From the NCBI GenBank assembly GCA_001799635.1, contig MGTV01000039.1, positions 56,612 to 120,611 on the forward strand: a DNA stretch of 64,000 nucleotides, in the 5' to 3' direction. This DNA is from Elusimicrobia bacterium GWA2_62_23 (GTDB lineage: Bacteria > Elusimicrobiota > Elusimicrobia > Elusimicrobiales > UBA9959). A model generated the notes under the pieces. The model did not search any database, was not told where the DNA came from, and was given only the letters and a program-made list of their open reading frames with translations. Of this stretch, positions 8,597-16,607 are shown in pieces (within the stretch, counting starts at the first letter, position 1; every line of letters begins with the position of its first letter). A program made the position numbers and the translations under genes.

Positions 8597-9573
8597 ACGC
8601 CAAAGACGCCCTGATCCTGAAGACCGCCCGCGGCGTGGTAGCCTCGGAGTCCCGCGCCGTGGCCGGCCTGGCCAAGTCCCTGGACGCGTCTTTCCTCAAG
8701 GCCGTGCGCCTGCTGGAAGGCTGCCGCGGCAAGGCCGTGCTGCTCGGCGTGGGCAAGTCCGGCCTGATCGCCCGCAAGATAGCGGCCACCCTGGCCTCCA
8801 CGGGCACCCGCAGCGTCTACGTGCACCCGGTGGAATCACTCCACGGCGACCTCGGCATGATAGCGTCCGACGACGTGGCACTGGCCTTCTCCTATTCCGG
8901 CGAGACCGAGGAGACCGCCAAGCTCCTGCCCATCCTCAAGAAGCAGGGCCTGCCGGTCATTTCCGTCACCAATAACCCGGGCTCGCGCATGGCCCGCTAT
9001 TCCGACGTGGTGCTGCGCCTGCACGTGAAGAGCGAGGCCTGTCCCATGGACATAGTGCCGACCTCCTCCACCACGGCCATGCTGGCCCTGGGCGACGCCA
9101 TAGCGGTGGCGCTCATGACCCTCAAGGGCTTCGACAAGAGCCGTTTCGCCCGCCTGCACCCAGGCGGCAACCTAGGCAAACTGCTCAATCTCAAGGTCTC
9201 GGACCTCATGCACAAAGGCAGCGCCAACCCGGTGGTAAAAGAGACCGCCTCGGTGGCGGCCGCCCTTAAGGTAATGACCGCGACCCACGCCGGGGCCGTT
9301 TCCGTGACCGGCGCCAAAGGCCGCCTTACCGGCTATTTTACCGACGGGGACCTGCGCCGCTGCCTCCAGTCCGGCCTCGAGGACCTCTCCGCCCCGGTTT
9401 CCGGCGTGATGACGCGCGGCCCGCTGACGGTGCACCCGGACACGCCCGCCATGGACGCCGCCCGCCTGATCTCGGAGAGGAAGATCGACAACCTCCCCGT
9501 AACGGACCGCCGCACCGGCCGCCCGGTGGGCATCATAGACGAGCGCGACCTGCTCAAGGAAGGCCTCGGTTGA
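8593..9573 (+). CDS. kdsD: Arabinose-5-phosphate isomerase KdsD/KpsF
   Basis: Converts ribulose 5-phosphate to arabinose 5-phosphate, the first step of Kdo synthesis. An SIS domain (about residues 1-190) contains GVGKSGLIARKIAATLASTG, then SYSGETEE and the HPGGNLGKLL motif. Two CBS domains fill residues 200-326 (TDGDLRR, IDERDLLKEG). The length of 326 aa is normal. It follows the zinc-ribbon gene by ATGA overlap and leads into lptC by TTGA overlap. Confidence 0.93.
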   Translation: MNAKDALILKTARGVVASESRAVAGLAKSLDASFLKAVRLLEGCRGKAVLLGVGKSGLIARKIAATLASTGTRSVYVHPVESLHGDLGMIASDDVALAFSYSGETEETAKLLPILKKQGLPVISVTNNPGSRMARYSDVVLRLHVKSEACPMDIVPTSSTTAMLALGDAIAVALMTLKGFDKSRFARLHPGGNLGKLLNLKVSDLMHKGSANPVVKETASVAAALKVMTATHAGAVSVTGAKGRLTGYFTDGDLRRCLQSGLEDLSAPVSGVMTRGPLTVHPDTPAMDAARLISERKIDNLPVTDRRTGRPVGIIDERDLLKEGLG

Positions 9574-10073
9574 AGCGCCTCCTGCCGGCCCTCCTGGCCG
9601 CCCTTCTGGGCGGCTGCTACGGCGGCGAGGCCCGCGAGGCCGCGCCGGGGGTGAGCCTGCTCAAAGATTTCTCCATAGCCGAGACCGCCGGCGGCCTGTC
9701 CCGCTGGCGCCTGGACTCGGTTTCGGCCAGGATGGACGAGAAGGCCGGCGTCATCCGGTTCGTCTCGCCGAAGGTCAAGTTCTACGACGGGGACAAGCCG
9801 TCCTCGGTGATCACTTCCAAAGCCGGCCTGCTGCGTATGCAGGAGAAGGCGGCGGAGCTCAACGACGACGTGGAGGTTAATTCGCTCAAGGACGGCATGC
9901 GCCTGGAGACCACCCGCCTCTTTTACAGTTCGGCCCGCGGCAAGATCTGGACCGAGGAGCCGGTGACCATTTACAAGGGCCGCACCGTGATCACCGGCCG
10001 CGGCTTCACCGCCAACCCTGACCTCTCGCAGATCCAGATAGAGCACCAAGAGACAAGGATGGCCGACCGGTGA
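9570..10073 (+). CDS. lptC: LPS export protein LptC, lipoprotein form
   Basis: The bitopic periplasmic component of the Lpt bridge. The N-terminus MKRLLPALLAALLGGC ends in a lipobox-like L-G-G-C, so the protein may be a lipoprotein rather than helix-anchored as in E. coli. The body shows the alternating beta-strand pattern of the LptA/LptC fold (SARMDEKAGVIRF, then NDDVEVNS). 167 aa is close to the family size. TTG start overlaps the kdsD stop. Identification rests mainly on fold pattern and order before lptA and lptB. Confidence 0.82.
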   Translation: MKRLLPALLAALLGGCYGGEAREAAPGVSLLKDFSIAETAGGLSRWRLDSVSARMDEKAGVIRFVSPKVKFYDGDKPSSVITSKAGLLRMQEKAAELNDDVEVNSLKDGMRLETTRLFYSSARGKIWTEEPVTIYKGRTVITGRGFTANPDLSQIQIEHQETRMADR

Positions 10074-10756
10074 GAACTCCCCTCCTTCTCCTGCTCCTCG
10101 CCCTGTCGGCCGCTCCCGCGGGCGCCCAGGAGGATTTCCTGATGGGCTCCGTGGTGAAAAGCGACCGCTGGACCATGGACCGGGCCAACGACCGCGAACT
10201 TTTCGAAGGCAACGTCTCTTTCCGAAATCCCAAATACACGCTGAAGGCGGACCACGCTCTTTACGAGCACAAGGCCCGCGCCTGGGACATAAAAGGCGGC
10301 GTCTACATCCTGCGGGACTTCGATGACAAATCCCAGGTGGAGGCCAAGTGCGACTCCGCCAGGTACCTGGAGGGCACGGAGGAAGCGTACATGTACAGGG
10401 GCGTCCTCCCCGTGCGGCTGAAATACACCGACCCGGCCGGCAAGGCGCTGCACGGCCGGTCCGACCAGGCCAAGGCGGAGAACCGTGCGGGCCTCATGCA
10501 TTTCGACGGGGCCTTCTCGTTGTCCACGGAGAACCTGGACATCTATTCCCAAAAAGGGCTGTACGACCGCAACACCCAGACCTTTTTAATAACCGAGTCC
10601 ACGCCGCTGGCCGCCGGCAAGCGAGAGGGCTACGATTTCGCTATCAATTCCGAGAGTCTCAAGTTCTTCAGGGACAGCCGCGACATAAAGTTCTATAATA
10701 ACGTGACCGGCTGGGTGAAAGACAACCCCGAGAAGCCGTTCACAGCCGCCAAATGA
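10070..10756 (+). CDS. lptA: LPS transport periplasmic protein LptA/OstA
   Basis: Carries LPS across the periplasm. A signal peptide (RTPLLLLLLALSAAPAGAQ) is followed by OstA-type strands such as ELFEGNVSFRNPKYTLKADH and ARYLEGTEEAYMYRGV. The length of 228 aa is longer than E. coli LptA, and two OstA-like stretches are visible. GTG start overlaps lptC by 4 bases; the end overlaps lptB by 4 bases. Confidence 0.85.
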   Translation: MRTPLLLLLLALSAAPAGAQEDFLMGSVVKSDRWTMDRANDRELFEGNVSFRNPKYTLKADHALYEHKARAWDIKGGVYILRDFDDKSQVEAKCDSARYLEGTEEAYMYRGVLPVRLKYTDPAGKALHGRSDQAKAENRAGLMHFDGAFSLSTENLDIYSQKGLYDRNTQTFLITESTPLAAGKREGYDFAINSESLKFFRDSRDIKFYNNVTGWVKDNPEKPFTAAK

Positions 10757-11472
10757 AACTGGAATCCAACCTGCTCGAGAAGAGTTTCGGCCGCCGCAAG
10801 GTGGTCAACGGCGTTTCCATCTACATAAATTCAGGCGAGGTCTGCGGCCTGCTCGGGCCCAACGGCGCCGGCAAGACCACCACTTTCCACATGCTGGTGG
10901 GCTTTCTGGAACCGGATTCCGGCAAGGTCTTCCTCGACGGGCGCGATGCCACCAAGGAGCCCATGTTCCAGCGGGCGCGCGGCGGCATCGGCTACCTGGC
11001 GCAGGAACCTACCGTGTTCCGCGGGCTTACCGTCTCCCAGAACCTGGAAGCCATCCTCGAGCGCACCACGCCGGACCGCAAGGCCATGCGCAAGCGGGTG
11101 GACGCCCTGCTTACCGAGTTCGGCCTGATGAAGCTGAAGGACCAGAAGGCCTGGACGCTGTCGGGCGGCGAGAAGCGGCGGCTGGAAGTGGCCCGTGTGA
11201 TGATCAACGACCCCAAGATCATCCTGCTCGACGAGCCTTTCGTGGGCATCGACCCCATCACGGTTAGCGACCTCAAGAAGATCATCCTTCACCTCAAGGA
11301 CAAGGGCATAGGCGTGCTCATTACTGACCACAACGTGCGCGAGACGCTTTCCATCACGGACCGGTCCTACCTCATCTACGGCGGCCAGATCCTCATAGAC
11401 GGCAACGCCGAGACCCTCCTCAACGACCCCAAAGCCCGCGAGCTCTACCTCGGCTGGGACTTCAAACTCTAA
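10753..11472 (+). CDS. lptB: LPS export ABC ATPase LptB
   Basis: Cytoplasmic ATPase driving LPS extraction. Walker A GPNGAGKTTTFHML, signature TLSGGEKRRLEVAR, Walker B ILLDEPFVGIDP and the switch ITDHNVRETL are all intact. At 239 aa the protein is typical. It closes the Kdo/Lpt operon. The partner permeases LptF/G and the outer-membrane LptD/E are not in this window. Confidence 0.95.
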   Translation: MKLESNLLEKSFGRRKVVNGVSIYINSGEVCGLLGPNGAGKTTTFHMLVGFLEPDSGKVFLDGRDATKEPMFQRARGGIGYLAQEPTVFRGLTVSQNLEAILERTTPDRKAMRKRVDALLTEFGLMKLKDQKAWTLSGGEKRRLEVARVMINDPKIILLDEPFVGIDPITVSDLKKIILHLKDKGIGVLITDHNVRETLSITDRSYLIYGGQILIDGNAETLLNDPKARELYLGWDFKL

Positions 11473-11478
11473 CCGGTC

Positions 11479-11604
11479 CGGGCGGGGTGTTATTCCGCTC
11501 GCCATGACTGCAGGGAACCGTTGCGCGGTTCCCCTCAATCGCTTTGCGATTGAGCCTCCCTTCCCCAAATGGCGCTCGGAACAACACCCCGCCCGTCCCT
11601 GCAG
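11479..11604. other. Folded intergenic element with two inner hairpins, after lptB
   Basis: A 13-bp perfect outer stem pairs 11479-11491 with 11583-11595 and extends imperfectly to 11505/11569. Inside are two perfect hairpins: GGGAACCG/CGGTTCCC (11513-11533, 5-base loop) and CTCAATCGC/GCGATTGAG (11534-11554, 3-base loop). A second pairing, CTGCAGGGA (11508-11516) with TCCCTGCAG (11596-11604), competes with the first. It has no U-tract and no coding frame. It could be a REP-like palindrome, a small RNA or an mRNA-end stabiliser. Confidence 0.7.
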
Positions 11605-11628
11605 ACTCCGCCCTCCGCGGCCAAAATA

Positions 11629-11656
11629 AAAACCTCCGGAGAACTCCGGCGGTTTT
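11629..11656 (-). terminator. Intrinsic terminator of the orphan gene
   Basis: Read on the minus strand, AAAACC and CCGGAG arms pair with CTCCGG and GGTTTT around a two-base TT loop, with one single-base mismatch. It is followed by a T-rich run interrupted by one A. It lies 28 bases beyond the minus-strand stop at 11684. It is nearly symmetric and may also stop readthrough from lptB. Confidence 0.75.
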
Positions 11657-11683
11657 GAGTAATCCTCAATAGTCACATAGTCA

Positions 11684-12508
11684 TCAGCGTCCCCTGTCTG
11701 TACTGTCTGTAAGGTTGTCCAGATATTCATTGGCTTTTGCGGCGATGGCCATGTTTTTGTGATTCAGAGCTTTCTCCAGCATAAACTGCACTTTGTTCTG
11801 GGAATAGTAGTCCAGTGACTTCAAAACCTCCTCCGGCTTTCCGCTGTAGAACCACTCGTGATGCTGAACGGCTGGATCGGGAGGCCGGGGAGTCGCTGTT
11901 TTTGAAAGCATAATCGCCTTACGATACGCGCTATCCACCTCAGCATACCAATCGGCAAGTACAGGGGACTTCTCCCGGAATTCTTTTGCCCCGACCCCTT
12001 TGGGCAATTCGGCACGGTTGCGTATCTCATTTAGGTATTCCGGGTAGTATTTAATCGCATCTGAATATCTATTCATCTGCTCAAGCACTGAAATATAGTT
12101 CGCCAGAGGATATTCATCCCCAGCCGCCTCTAGCTCCCATTTTTCTCTACGTTCTTTAAAATCCTGCCAATCCCTGTAATAATATTCCCCCGCCCTGACA
12201 TAGTTCCCGCAATCCAAATATTCCGCGGCAATAAATCCGGCACCGATTCTTCGCACCTGAAGCATCCTCTCCCCACCCCTGCGCACGTCCAGCTTTTGAG
12301 TATCCTTCCCGATATTCGACAAGTAATACTGAATTCTTTCTCTACATTCCTCAAGTATCCTCGTTTTTTGGGATTCAGGCGTTGAAAGATCTTTTGGTAT
12401 TGCCGCATCTTTAGCCAATCCAGGGACATCACCACAGAAAGCCCCGGCAAATAAGGAGGCTAGAAGAAGTAAAAATAGTGAGACTTTAGCAATTATTTTT
12501 ATATTCAT
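11684..12508 (-). CDS. Secreted hypothetical protein, AT-richer than neighbours
   Basis: Function not recognised. The chosen ATG (12508) begins a signal peptide, MNIKIIAKVSLFLLLLASLF, followed by G-A-F-C, which resembles but does not meet a lipobox. The mature part (about 245 aa) is helical and rich in Tyr, Glu and Arg, with pairs such as YYYRDW and IKYYPEYLNEI that suggest TPR-like helices. Codon use is clearly more AT-rich than in flanking genes, suggesting transfer. A more distal ATG at 12556 is possible but less likely because it puts charged residues before the signal. It is flanked by two folded elements and has its own terminator. Confidence 0.65.
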   Translation of the reverse strand: MNIKIIAKVSLFLLLLASLFAGAFCGDVPGLAKDAAIPKDLSTPESQKTRILEECRERIQYYLSNIGKDTQKLDVRRGGERMLQVRRIGAGFIAAEYLDCGNYVRAGEYYYRDWQDFKERREKWELEAAGDEYPLANYISVLEQMNRYSDAIKYYPEYLNEIRNRAELPKGVGAKEFREKSPVLADWYAEVDSAYRKAIMLSKTATPRPPDPAVQHHEWFYSGKPEEVLKSLDYYSQNKVQFMLEKALNHKNMAIAAKANEYLDNLTDSTDRGR

Positions 12509-12823
12509 AAATCGAAAGCACTTGGAATAGACCGTGCGATTCAACTCCCAGAGCAAGGGATGGACTATAGACGTTCATGGGCACATAAATGCAAATCCCC
12601 GCAACCCTATGGAATTTTAGCAAACTACCGAGAACTCTGACCTATTGGCCAAGGCAGACTGATAAGTGAGTGGGTGGCTATGGGGATGGCGGCCTGGCGC
12701 AGGGGCAAGGTTAGCAAAAGGCCCTCGGAAGGCGAGGCTTGCGTAGCGCCGAGCCTGAGAACGCCAGGCGCGCGCACGGTGTGCGCGACGCCGTTTTTGC
12801 GTTCTTGCCCCTGTGACAGGTCG
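12509..12823. other. 315-base gene-free stretch: upstream region of orphan gene plus second folded element
   Basis: The left part (12509-12660) is AT-richer and presumably holds the promoter of the orphan gene; TCTATT on the minus strand is a possible -10 but is weak. The right part holds the structured element described separately. I see no convincing small coding frame. Confidence 0.5.
12700..12813. other. Folded intergenic element after the TPR gene
   Basis: A perfect 10-bp outer stem pairs CAGGGGCAAG (12700-12709) with CTTGCCCCTG (12804-12813). Inside are CCTCG/CGAGG (12723-12737), GGCT/AGCC (12736-12755, partly exclusive) and CGCGCAC/GTGCGCG (12771-12787), the last extendable by four pairs past a bulged A. 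It begins 10 bases after the stop of the TPR gene. It shares the plan, and loosely the string GCCTC-CCTTCC/GCCTCGCCTTCC, with the element after lptB. Confidence 0.6.
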
Positions 12824-13876
12824 CTAGGTGAAGGTCTCCAGGTGGGTGTGGAGACCGTGGCGGTGGATGTGCTTCATGGCGAGGGCGTGCTGGGCCTCGG
12901 CCTTGGCGGTCTGGCCGGTGAGGTAGTAGAGGTTGGCGAGGGAAAGCAGCGTCAGCGCCTCGCCGCGCGGCTCGGAGCGGCCCTTGAACAGTTCGGCGGC
13001 CTTCCTGTAATTCTTGAGGGCGGCGGCGAAGTCGCCGTTCTTGCGGCGGATCTCCCCCATCCCCCATTCCACAAAGCCCAGGTCCGCCCAGTCGGAGAGG
13101 GCGGAGTAGAGTTTATGCGCCCGCTCGTAGCCCGCGAAGGCCTCTTCCAGGCGGCCCAGCTGGCGAAGGACATTGGAAGTGCCGCATTCCGCGTAGGCTT
13201 TAGCGAAAGCGTCGTCGGTCCTGGCGAACAGCCGGCGGGCGCGCACGTAGCAGTCCAGGGCTCGGCCCATGAAACCGGCCACCCGCAGGATGCCGCCCAG
13301 GCCGAACAGGGCGTAGCCGGCGGCGGCTTCGTCCTTGTCCTTATTGGCGGCCTTGAAAGACTCCTCGAATGCGTTTATGCCTTCGGCGTAGCGCCCCTGC
13401 AGGCGGTACAGCCCTCCCAGCGCCCACAAGGCGAAAGCGGCCCCGGAGTGGTCGCCGGCCTTGCGGTAGCCCTTGTGGAGTTTCTCCAGAAGCTTGGCAG
13501 CTTCCGGCAGGCGGCCTACCAACCGCAGGGCCAGCGCCCATTCCAGCTCGGCGTCGGTCCGGTAGAAATCCTGGTGCTTTGAAAGTTTCAGCGCTTCCCT
13601 GGCCGCGGCCAGTGCCTTGGCCTCGTTGCCAAGCGCCCGGTGGCAGCGCGCCTCGCCCAGGAAGGCTTCCAGGAGAAGTTCCTTATCCCCCCGCGCGGCC
13701 TTGCGGGCGGCGGCGAAGGCCGTTATGGCTTTTGCGAAGAGGCCGAGCCCGCGGAGGGCTTCGGCTTCCAGATACAGGGGGCGCGCCTCGCGCGCGGCCC
13801 GGGCCTTCTTAATGGCGGCCAGCGCCCTCGCGAATTCTCCGGCGTCCAGCAGGTCTTCTATTTTTTCCAGGTTCAT
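12824..13876 (-). CDS. Tetratricopeptide repeat protein
   Basis: A 350-residue cytoplasmic protein built almost wholly from TPR-type helical pairs (for example AGDHSGAAFALWALGGLYRL and Y-A-E-C-G-T-S-N-V-L-R-Q-L-G-R-L-E-E-A). No signal peptide and no enzymatic domain are visible. Such proteins act as protein-binding scaffolds. The ATG at 13876 is preceded by AAAAGGATAT, a good ribosome site. Its first 68 bases overlap the end of the endonuclease-like gene, an unusually long overlap. Confidence 0.8.
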   Translation of the reverse strand: MNLEKIEDLLDAGEFARALAAIKKARAAREARPLYLEAEALRGLGLFAKAITAFAAARKAARGDKELLLEAFLGEARCHRALGNEAKALAAAREALKLSKHQDFYRTDAELEWALALRLVGRLPEAAKLLEKLHKGYRKAGDHSGAAFALWALGGLYRLQGRYAEGINAFEESFKAANKDKDEAAAGYALFGLGGILRVAGFMGRALDCYVRARRLFARTDDAFAKAYAECGTSNVLRQLGRLEEAFAGYERAHKLYSALSDWADLGFVEWGMGEIRRKNGDFAAALKNYRKAAELFKGRSEPRGEALTLLSLANLYYLTGQTAKAEAQHALAMKHIHRHGLHTHLETFT

Positions 13877-14576
13877 ATATCCTTTTAGCGCAGAGCCGGC
13901 CCAGGGGGCACGCGGCGCACAGCGGCTTGGCCTTGCGGCAGAAATCTTTACCCAGCTTCACCAGCAGGGCGTGATATTCATTATACACTTTTACGTCGGG
14001 CGGGAGCGCGCTCTCGAACAGCGCTTTCCAACCGTCATAGGAAAGCTCCCGGGCAAAGCCCAGGCGCTTCCCTATCCGGCGGGTATAGGCGTCTATCACG
14101 AAAGAAGGTTTGCCAGCGGCGTACAGGACGATGCAGTCGGCGGTCTCCGGGCCCACGCCCTTATAGGAAAGAAGCTCCGCGCGGAGTTCTGGCGTGCCTG
14201 AAGAAGAGAACCACCTGGCCAGCCCTTCGGGATGATCTTTAAGAAAGCGCCCGCAGAATTCCTTCACCCGTTGGGCTTTCTGCCTGAAATAACCGCTGCT
14301 CCTTACGGCCCGCTCGAGACGCGGCAGCGGGCACCTGGCAATTTTATCTGGCGAGAGCAGGTCCGCGCGCCTAAGCTCCGCCAGGGCTTTTTCCACGTTG
14401 GTCCAGCTGGTGTTCTGGGTAAGGATGGCGCCAACGCAGATCTCGAAGGCCCCGCGTTCGTCCGGCAGCGTATAGCGCCCGGAGGCATAAACAGGCGCGG
14501 CCCCGCCGGGCGGGGTCACGGGCCACCAGCCCTGGGGGCCGAAGGCTTTGAACAATATGGAATAAGCCTTTTTCAG
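13809..14576 (-). CDS. Endonuclease III-related DNA glycosylase-like protein
   Basis: A helix-hairpin-helix base-excision protein of the Nth-related family typified by GPQGWWPV near the N-terminus. ILTQNTSWTNVEKAL, the helix-hairpin-helix YKGVGPETADC and catalytic-type D in VIDAYTRRI are present. The 4Fe-4S motif is C-x6-C-x2-C-x5-C (near CRKAKPLCAACPLGRLC). The start is uncertain: CTG at 14576 overlaps the upstream TGA and keeps the first helix; TTG at 14555 has AAAAAGG upstream but trims it; ATG at 14657 lies deep in the previous gene. Confidence 0.8.
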   Translation of the reverse strand: MKKAYSILFKAFGPQGWWPVTPPGGAAPVYASGRYTLPDERGAFEICVGAILTQNTSWTNVEKALAELRRADLLSPDKIARCPLPRLERAVRSSGYFRQKAQRVKEFCGRFLKDHPEGLARWFSSSGTPELRAELLSYKGVGPETADCIVLYAAGKPSFVIDAYTRRIGKRLGFARELSYDGWKALFESALPPDVKVYNEYHALLVKLGKDFCRKAKPLCAACPLGRLCAKRIYEPGKNRRPAGRRRIREGAGRH

Positions 14577-14941
14577 GCCTTGGGCAGCAGCCGCTTTATC
14601 TCCCGGAGCAGGTCTTCCAGGTTGTACGGCTTTTTCATGAAGTTTCTGGCGCCGCATTGTTTGGCCTTCTCTTTGCTTTCCGGGGTGTCCAGCGTGGAGA
14701 TGATCAGGATGGGGATATGGCGGGTGAGCCCGTCGCGCATGAGCGAGTTGCAGACGTCGTAGCCGTTGAGTTTGGGCAGCAGCAGGTCCAGCAGGATCAG
14801 GTCCGGCTTTTCCCGGCGCGCAAGGGCGAGGCCCGCCACGCCGTCCAGGGCGTGGAGCACGGTGTGGCCTTCCGATTCCAGGACCTCCTTGAGCACGGTA
14901 GAGGCGGCCTTGCTGTCCTCTATCATCACGATCTTGCTCAT
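14573..14941 (-). CDS. Single-domain response regulator (CheY-like)
   Basis: A 122-residue receiver domain without an output domain. The acidic pair is in VMIEDSKAA, the phospho-acceptor Asp in LILLDLLLPKLNGYDV, the switch Thr/Ser in IISTLDTPES and the conserved Lys in NFMKKPYN. No histidine kinase is nearby. The ATG at 14941 overlaps the upstream stop by 4 bases. It probably signals to a partner protein by binding. Confidence 0.9.
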   Translation of the reverse strand: MSKIVMIEDSKAASTVLKEVLESEGHTVLHALDGVAGLALARREKPDLILLDLLLPKLNGYDVCNSLMRDGLTRHIPILIISTLDTPESKEKAKQCGARNFMKKPYNLEDLLREIKRLLPKA

Positions 14942-15450
14942 GCCGGCACCCCGTTCCTGTAGCGCCCGGCCAGTTCTATATAATGTTTTTCGGAAGTCAC
15001 CAGGGCGGCGCATTCCTCGTCGGTGAGCTGGCGCTTCACCTTTCCGGGCGCGCCCATCACCATGCTGCGCGGCGGGACCTTGGAGCCGGGCGTGACAACG
15101 GCGCCGGCGGCTATCAGGCAGTACTCCCCCACTTCGGACTCCATTATGATGGCGCCCATGCCCACCAGGCAATGCGCTCCTACCACGGAGCCGTGCACTA
15201 TGGCCGAGTGGCCGATGGTAACGCCTTCCCCCACCAGCACCGGCTTGCCGCCGTTGGGGTGCAGGCAGGCCAGGTCCTGTACGTTGGTGCCGCGGCCCAC
15301 CTCTATGCGGTCCACGTCGCCGCGTATCACCGCTCCGGGCCAGACCGAGACCTCGGCGGCCAGCTTTACTTCGCCTATAACGGAGGCGGAAGCGTGCACC
15401 CAGGCCGAGGGCGCGACCTCCGGTTTCTTATCCATGAAATTCTCCGTCAT
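14938..15450 (-). CDS. Gamma-class carbonic anhydrase-like hexapeptide protein
   Basis: A left-handed beta-helix protein of 170 aa (GEVKLAAEVSVWPGAVIRGD, then GEGVTIGHSAIVHG, then GAHCLVGMGAIIMES). The three zinc-ligand His positions of the Cam/YrdA family can be seen in NVQDLACLHPN and GHSAIVHGSVVGAHC. Activity as a carbonic anhydrase is possible, but many relatives are inactive scaffolds. The ATG overlaps the previous gene stop. The start could also be the second Met (residue 6). Confidence 0.87.
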   Translation of the reverse strand: MTENFMDKKPEVAPSAWVHASASVIGEVKLAAEVSVWPGAVIRGDVDRIEVGRGTNVQDLACLHPNGGKPVLVGEGVTIGHSAIVHGSVVGAHCLVGMGAIIMESEVGEYCLIAAGAVVTPGSKVPPRSMVMGAPGKVKRQLTDEECAALVTSEKHYIELAGRYRNGVPA

Positions 15451-16511
15451 TGGCGGGGCGCTCCTTTGCCGTGGCGGGAATGCACGTCGGTGTGCGGGGG
15501 TTCGGTGGCGTGCAGGCTCCAGTAGATGAAGACGCTGACGAAAGCCGGCAGCAGGTAATAGAAGAGGCGGAAGAGCAGGCTCGCCGTCAGGGCCTGCGCC
15601 ACCGGTACGCCCATGCCGGAGAAAGCGGCCGTCATGGCGGCTTCCATGGCGCCCAGGCCGCCGGGCAGGATGGGGATGATGGTCATCAGCATACCGAAGG
15701 CGAAACCGGCGATGAGCGTAGTGGCGCCCAGCGACACGCCCACGGCCTTGAAGGCGAAGTAGAGGATGAGGATGTTGCTGACCCAGTCGCAGAAGACGTA
15801 GCCCACCACCTTGGGCAGTTCGAACTTCCGGCCGTGGATGGTGCGAATACCTTCGTCCAGCTGGCGCTCGAACTTCAGGAAATTCTCGTGCGGGATCTCC
15901 TTCTTGGAAAAGAAGAAGATCACGTGGTTGACGCCCACGAACAGCCGCCGCGCCCAGGCCGCGCGCAGTTCGTGATGGAAGAACATCAGCGTCAGGCCGA
16001 AGGCGAAGCCCAGCACGGCGGTCACGCCCAGCAGGGCCTCTATCATGCTCTTGTTGAAGTCCGGGGTCTGCAGGAACTGCAGGAAGGCGCCTTCCACCAC
16101 TATCAGCGCCAGGGCCAGGTAGATCAGCACGGTGATGACCACCGACGAGGTCACGCTGGCCCCGTACGGCACCCGGCGCTTGCCCAGCAGGTGGGCCCTG
16201 GTGGCGAAGCCGCTGATGCCGCCCGAAGACACGAAATAGTTGACGGTGGTGGAGACCACCGCTATGCCGGCCGTCTCGAAGAAAGGCAGGCGGATGCCCA
16301 GGATGCGCAACACCTCCCAGAGGGTAAGGCCCATGAAGGTATAGCTGGAGACGGCGAAACCCATGGAGAGCAGCAGCCAGCGGAGTTCGGCGTTCCTTAT
16401 GGTCTGCGCCATGGCGCCAAGGTTGGGGTAGATCAGCCAGACCAGAATGCCCAGCGAGAGCCCCACGGGGGCGTAAATGGCCAGTTTCTTGCGGAAATTG
16501 CCCTGTTTCAT
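15447..16511 (-). CDS. Flippase-like integral membrane protein (LPG-synthase TM family, UPF0104)
   Basis: A 354-residue protein with about eight membrane helices and the family's S-S-G-G-I-S-G and ILPGGLGAMEAAMTAAFSG motifs. It matches the transmembrane flippase domain of lysyl-phosphatidylglycerol synthases but lacks the catalytic GNAT-like domain. Related stand-alone proteins may move lipid-linked sugars. It heads the minus-strand operon down to the TPR gene, with 4-base overlaps at the first two junctions. The upstream AT-rich patch is shared with nadB. Confidence 0.8.
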   Translation of the reverse strand: MKQGNFRKKLAIYAPVGLSLGILVWLIYPNLGAMAQTIRNAELRWLLLSMGFAVSSYTFMGLTLWEVLRILGIRLPFFETAGIAVVSTTVNYFVSSGGISGFATRAHLLGKRRVPYGASVTSSVVITVLIYLALALIVVEGAFLQFLQTPDFNKSMIEALLGVTAVLGFAFGLTLMFFHHELRAAWARRLFVGVNHVIFFFSKKEIPHENFLKFERQLDEGIRTIHGRKFELPKVVGYVFCDWVSNILILYFAFKAVGVSLGATTLIAGFAFGMLMTIIPILPGGLGAMEAAMTAAFSGMGVPVAQALTASLLFRLFYYLLPAFVSVFIYWSLHATEPPHTDVHSRHGKGAPRQ

Positions 16512-16607
16512 AATTTGATAGAATTAGTTTATATTATTCTGAGCCGTTTCGCGAGCGCCCGGTCCGGCCGGGTCCCTCTCCCGCCCGCGGACCCCGGCCC
16601 GAGGACC
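16512..16607. promoter_or_regulatory. Divergent promoter region between flippase-like gene and nadB
   Basis: An AT-rich stretch (16512-16540) lies between the two starts. On the + strand, TAGAAT (16519-16524) is a possible -10 leaving an 83-base leader before nadB. On the minus strand, TATAAA (16528-16533) is a possible -10 that would give a very short leader. Neither is certain. Confidence 0.4.

Noticed and set aside
11479..11604. Simple rho-independent terminator of lptB
   Set aside because: The stems are long and nested but no U-tract follows the outer arm; the nearby hairpin at 11629-11656 is the better terminator.
12674..13582. 302-codon + strand frame across the second folded element and TPR gene
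   Set aside because: It crosses the palindromic element and is antisense to a clear TPR protein; no ribosome site or domain.
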